From NCBI RefSeq assembly GCF_902506575.1, contig NZ_LR732544.1, positions 2,387,492 through 2,419,982 of the forward strand: a DNA stretch of 32,491 nt, read 5' to 3'. Source of the stretch: Streptomyces mexicanus (GTDB lineage: Bacteria; Actinomycetota; Actinomycetes; Streptomycetales; Streptomycetaceae). Both the position numbers and the translations under genes were made by a program. The notes beneath the pieces are model-generated. The model was not told the origin of the DNA, ran no database searches, and saw only the letters and a list, made by a program, of their open reading frames with translations. Below, piece after piece: positions 30,240-32,491 of the stretch; positions within the stretch are counted from its first letter, which is position 1, and each line of letters starts with the position of its first letter.

Positions 30240-31093
30240 TTGGGGGCTCCCAGGGGTTCGTCGGTGGTGGTGGACGCCGCGTGGGCGGTCCAGGGGTCGG
30301 TGACCGTCTTGGAGACGTGGACCCGCAGGTCCCATCCGTGCCGGTCGGAGATCTCGTCGAGCTGGGCGGCGGCCAGCTCGCACCAGGGCCACTCGGTGGC
30401 CCAGTGCGCCGCGTCGAGCAGCGCGAGAGGACTGTGGGCGACCGCCTCGGAGGCGGGGTGGTGGCGCAGGTCCGCGGTGAGGAAGGCGTCGGCGCCGGCG
30501 GCGCGTACGGCGTCGAAGAGGCTGTCGCCGGAGCCGCCGCTGACGGCGACCGTGCGCACGGTGGCCTCCGGGTCGCCGGCCACGCGGATGCCCTGGGCGG
30601 TGGCCGGCAGGCACGCGGCGGCGCGGGCGGCCAGCTCGCGGACGGTCAGCGGGTGGTCCAGCTCGCAGACCCGGCCCAGGCCCCGGCGGCCCTCCGGGTC
30701 GGTGGGGTCCGGGACGAGCGGCCGTACGACCCTGAGGTCCAGCGCGCCGGCCAGGGCGTCGCTGACGCCGGGGTCGGCGGTGTCGGCGTTGGTGTGGGCC
30801 ACGTGCAGGGCGATGTCGTTCTTGATGAGCGTGTGCACCACGCGGCCCTTGAAGGTGGAGGCGGCCACCGTGGTCGTGCCGCGCAGGTAGAGGGGGTGGT
30901 GGGTGACGAGCAGGTCGGCGCCCAGCTTCACCGCCTCGTCGACGATCTCCCGCACCGGGTCGACGGCGAACAGCACCCGGGTGACCTGCTGGTCGGGGTC
31001 GCCGACGACCGTGCCGACCGCGTCCCAGGACTCGGCACGCTCGGCGGGCCACAGGTTCTCCAGCGCGGCGATGACTTCAGACAGACGGGGCAC
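30236..31093 (-). CDS. Nif3-like dinuclear metal-centre protein (YbgI/YqfO family)
   Basis: 285 residues from a GTG. PRLSEVIAALENLWPAERAESWDAVGTVVGD is the family start; the metal ligands are around LVTHHPLYL (His65, His66), VAHTNADTADPGV, and DAAHWATEWP near the C-terminus. GGSGDSLFDAVRAAGADAFLTADLRHH is the conserved Nif3 core. The proteins form a hexameric toroid with two metals per subunit; annotated as GTP cyclohydrolase I type 2 homologues, though the physiological reaction is uncertain. A TAGCCT box 7 nt before the GTG suggests a leaderless transcript and the promoter of the three-gene operon. The next gene starts inside its stop codon. Confidence 0.92.
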   Translation of the reverse strand: MPRLSEVIAALENLWPAERAESWDAVGTVVGDPDQQVTRVLFAVDPVREIVDEAVKLGADLLVTHHPLYLRGTTTVAASTFKGRVVHTLIKNDIALHVAHTNADTADPGVSDALAGALDLRVVRPLVPDPTDPEGRRGLGRVCELDHPLTVRELAARAAACLPATAQGIRVAGDPEATVRTVAVSGGSGDSLFDAVRAAGADAFLTADLRHHPASEAVAHSPLALLDAAHWATEWPWCELAAAQLDEISDRHGWDLRVHVSKTVTDPWTAHAASTTTDEPLGAPN

Positions 31094-31100
31094 GAGTGCA

Positions 31101-31106
31101 AGGCTA
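31101..31106 (-). promoter_or_regulatory. -10 element of the nif3 operon, probably leaderless
   Basis: On the minus strand TAGCCT is followed by 7 nt and then the GTG start; no Shine-Dalgarno is visible. This promoter would serve nif3, the zinc-ribbon gene and the RNase H gene. Confidence 0.55.
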
Positions 31107-31167
31107 CCCGGGTGTCCGGCCCGGCTGTACCGGCGCCTTCGCCCCGCCGGGACCACCGGGGCGACCC

Positions 31168-31210
31168 GCACATCCGTCCTGGTTTTCGCAGCACATCTGT
31201 CCTGATTTCT
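31168..31210. repeat. Imperfect 20-bp direct repeat in a divergent control region
   Basis: gcacatc-y-gtcctg-r-ttt occurs at 31168-31187 and 31191-31210, a 23-bp period with 16 of 20 bases equal. The region is AT-richer than its surroundings. It lies about 75 bp upstream of the nif3 operon and about 100 bp upstream of the rightmost gene, so a regulator binding on one face of the helix is possible. Confidence 0.5.
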
Positions 31211-31286
31211 TCAACAGAATCGTTCCGCGGCCACCCGTATGTGTGAAGCACCCGCCCGCCGGTCCTCCGTCTGTGCGAACGAAAAC

Positions 31287-31292
31287 TAGCGT
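31287..31292 (+). promoter_or_regulatory. -10 element of the rightmost gene
   Basis: TAGCGT agrees with TAGNNT and lies 22 nt before the ATG. The leader would be about 16 nt and begin near the AGGAGGTGA ribosome site (31299-31307). Confidence 0.45.
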
Positions 31293-31314
31293 CCTCACAG
31301 GAGGTGACCGAGCG

Positions 31315-32491
31315 ATGACAGTCTGTGCCTCTCCGGGGCTCTCCGCGACGCCCGAGCAGGGAGGTCCGCCACCGCCCTCGGCGGCCGGTGCGGACACCGC
31401 CGGCGCGCGGTCGGCGGCCTGCGCGATCACGACGGACGGCGCCTACGCCGCCCGGCTCGCCCGCAGCGGCGACTCCTGGTACCCGGAGCGCTGGACGCTG
31501 GACGGCCCCGAGCCGTACGCGGTGCCGCTGCCCGGCAACCAGCCCGAGGAACCCGGCACCGAGGTGCAGCCGATGGGCGACGGCCGCGTCCTCATCCGGC
31601 GGCTGGTGGCCGGCCGGCACACCTTCTCCCTGCTGTACCCGACCGGTCCCGGCACCGGTGAACTGCCCCTCGGCGCGGTCGAGTGCCCGGAGGGCACCCG
31701 GCTGCGGCTGCTGCCGCCCGCGCCCGGCGGCGAGCGGGCGTACGCCCTCGCCGTCGGCCCGCACTCGACGGCGGTGTGGCTGGTGGCCGGCGGCGCCTTC
31801 GGGCCCGAGCACCTGGCCGAGGTGCCGGGGCCGTGCTCGGGCGGCGCCTGGCTGGACCGCACCGGCCGGCTGCTGGCCCTGGACCGGCGGATCCACGGGC
31901 GCACCAAGGCGGTGGTGGTGGACCTGGACCACGGGGGCGCGGTCTCGCCGCTGCTGCAGATCGCCCCGCACAGCGACGACCGGCTGCTGCTCGCCGACCC
32001 GGACAGCGGCCTGCTGCTGATCGCCTCGGACGCGCCCTCTCCGGGCGAGCCGCGGCTGGGCTGGGGGGTGCTCGGCAGCACGCTGCCGGTCCGCTTCCCC
32101 GACTGCCTGCGGACGTCCGACTGCGCGATGACGCCGTTCGCGATCCAGCCCGGGCAGGTCCTCACGCCGGAGCACTGCGCGGTGGCGCTGCGCTGCGACG
32201 GGCCGTTCGGCACCTGGATCGGCGTGTGGCGCCCCACGGAGCGCCGGGTACGCCACCTGCCCGCGCCCGAGGGGTGGCTGACGGGCGCGGGCGTGTGGAC
32301 GGGCGACGGCCAGTTGCGGCTGCCCTACGTCACGGACGCGGTGCCCTGCGGGGTGGCGCGCTGGACGCCGCCCGCGCGGGAGCCCGCCGCCCCGCGCTTG
32401 ACCCGCGTCGTCCAGGTCGCCCAGGGCGACCACGTACCCCGGCTGCCGGCCGCGGAAGGCGCGGGGCCGGGGGGCCGGGCGGTGCCGGGAG
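31315..32491 (+). CDS. Unknown protein, 3' end cut by window edge
   Basis: 392 codons visible, open to the edge. The start is certain: AGGAGGTGA, almost fully complementary to 16S rRNA, lies 7 nt before the ATG. The protein is hydrophilic, with no signal peptide. After a 38-residue Pro/Ala-rich N-terminus it shows repeated short beta elements with W and G-D turns (SWYPERWTLDGPEPYAVPLPG; GTEVQPMGDGRVLIRRLVAGRHTFSLLYP; GAWLDRTGRLLALDRRIHGRTKAVVVDLDHGG; DRLLLADPDSGLLLIASD), spaced about 45-60 residues, which suggests a beta-propeller-like fold. I do not recognise a named family or catalytic motif. Confidence 0.85.
   Translation, partial: MTVCASPGLSATPEQGGPPPPSAAGADTAGARSAACAITTDGAYAARLARSGDSWYPERWTLDGPEPYAVPLPGNQPEEPGTEVQPMGDGRVLIRRLVAGRHTFSLLYPTGPGTGELPLGAVECPEGTRLRLLPPAPGGERAYALAVGPHSTAVWLVAGGAFGPEHLAEVPGPCSGGAWLDRTGRLLALDRRIHGRTKAVVVDLDHGGAVSPLLQIAPHSDDRLLLADPDSGLLLIASDAPSPGEPRLGWGVLGSTLPVRFPDCLRTSDCAMTPFAIQPGQVLTPEHCAVALRCDGPFGTWIGVWRPTERRVRHLPAPEGWLTGAGVWTGDGQLRLPYVTDAVPCGVARWTPPAREPAAPRLTRVVQVAQGDHVPRLPAAEGAGPGGRAVPG

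Overview
The window is a chromosomal segment of a Streptomyces or a very close relative. Evidence: very high GC, G/C-ending codons, GTG and TTG starts, TAGRNT-type -10 boxes placed directly before start codons, Tat and lipoprotein signals, and actinobacterial gene families (SARP regulator, Rsm22-like methyltransferase, RNase H/phosphatase fusion, bacterial class A RNase P RNA). About 30 genes are visible, mostly conserved chromosomal and housekeeping functions. I found no prophage, IS element, CRISPR array, tRNA or biosynthetic cluster.

Left part (1-7241): a SARP regulator cut by the left edge; a divergent M50 membrane protease; a tiny membrane protein; F420-dependent NADP reductase (npdG); an unknown protein with SIS-like features; an EntS-like MFS exporter; a small conserved protein; type I methionine aminopeptidase (map); and an M55 D-aminopeptidase. 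A perfect 18-bp inverted repeat ends the MFS gene and the opposing small gene.

Iron region (7242-12139): a PhzF-like gene with an internal deletion, then an iron-box promoter and an efeO-efeB-efeU iron-uptake operon. A fourth gene, for a lipoprotein of unknown function, overlaps the end of efeU.

Middle part (12140-21395): a degenerate primase/polymerase-domain protein; a TetR regulator with a likely self-operator over its own promoter; a divergent dimethylargininase-family gene; an Rsm22-family methyltransferase lacking one expected Fe-S cysteine; a serine beta-lactamase-fold hydrolase; an abnormal poly-C tract; a Bcr/CflA-type MFS exporter whose stop is lost in that tract; a Gfo/Idh/MocA oxidoreductase; and a secreted PhoD-type phosphodiesterase.

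Right part (21396-32491): a short-chain dehydrogenase with a repeat-built N-terminus, followed by a degenerate array that copies its own 3' end; D-Ala-D-Ala carboxypeptidase; an NTF2-like protein; a 40-bp tandem repeat; a MazG-like pyrophosphohydrolase; rnpB; a Uma2-family protein; yaaA; eda; and a convergent three-gene operon (nif3-like, coiled-coil zinc-ribbon protein, RNase H/phosphatase). The zinc-ribbon gene appears to start with CTG inside the upstream stop. A partial unknown gene runs off the right edge.

I see no convincing undescribed multi-gene system. The most unusual signals are the poly-C tract, the SDR-tail repeat array, the 40-bp array, the deleted PhzF gene and the Cys-to-Arg change in the Rsm22 homologue.
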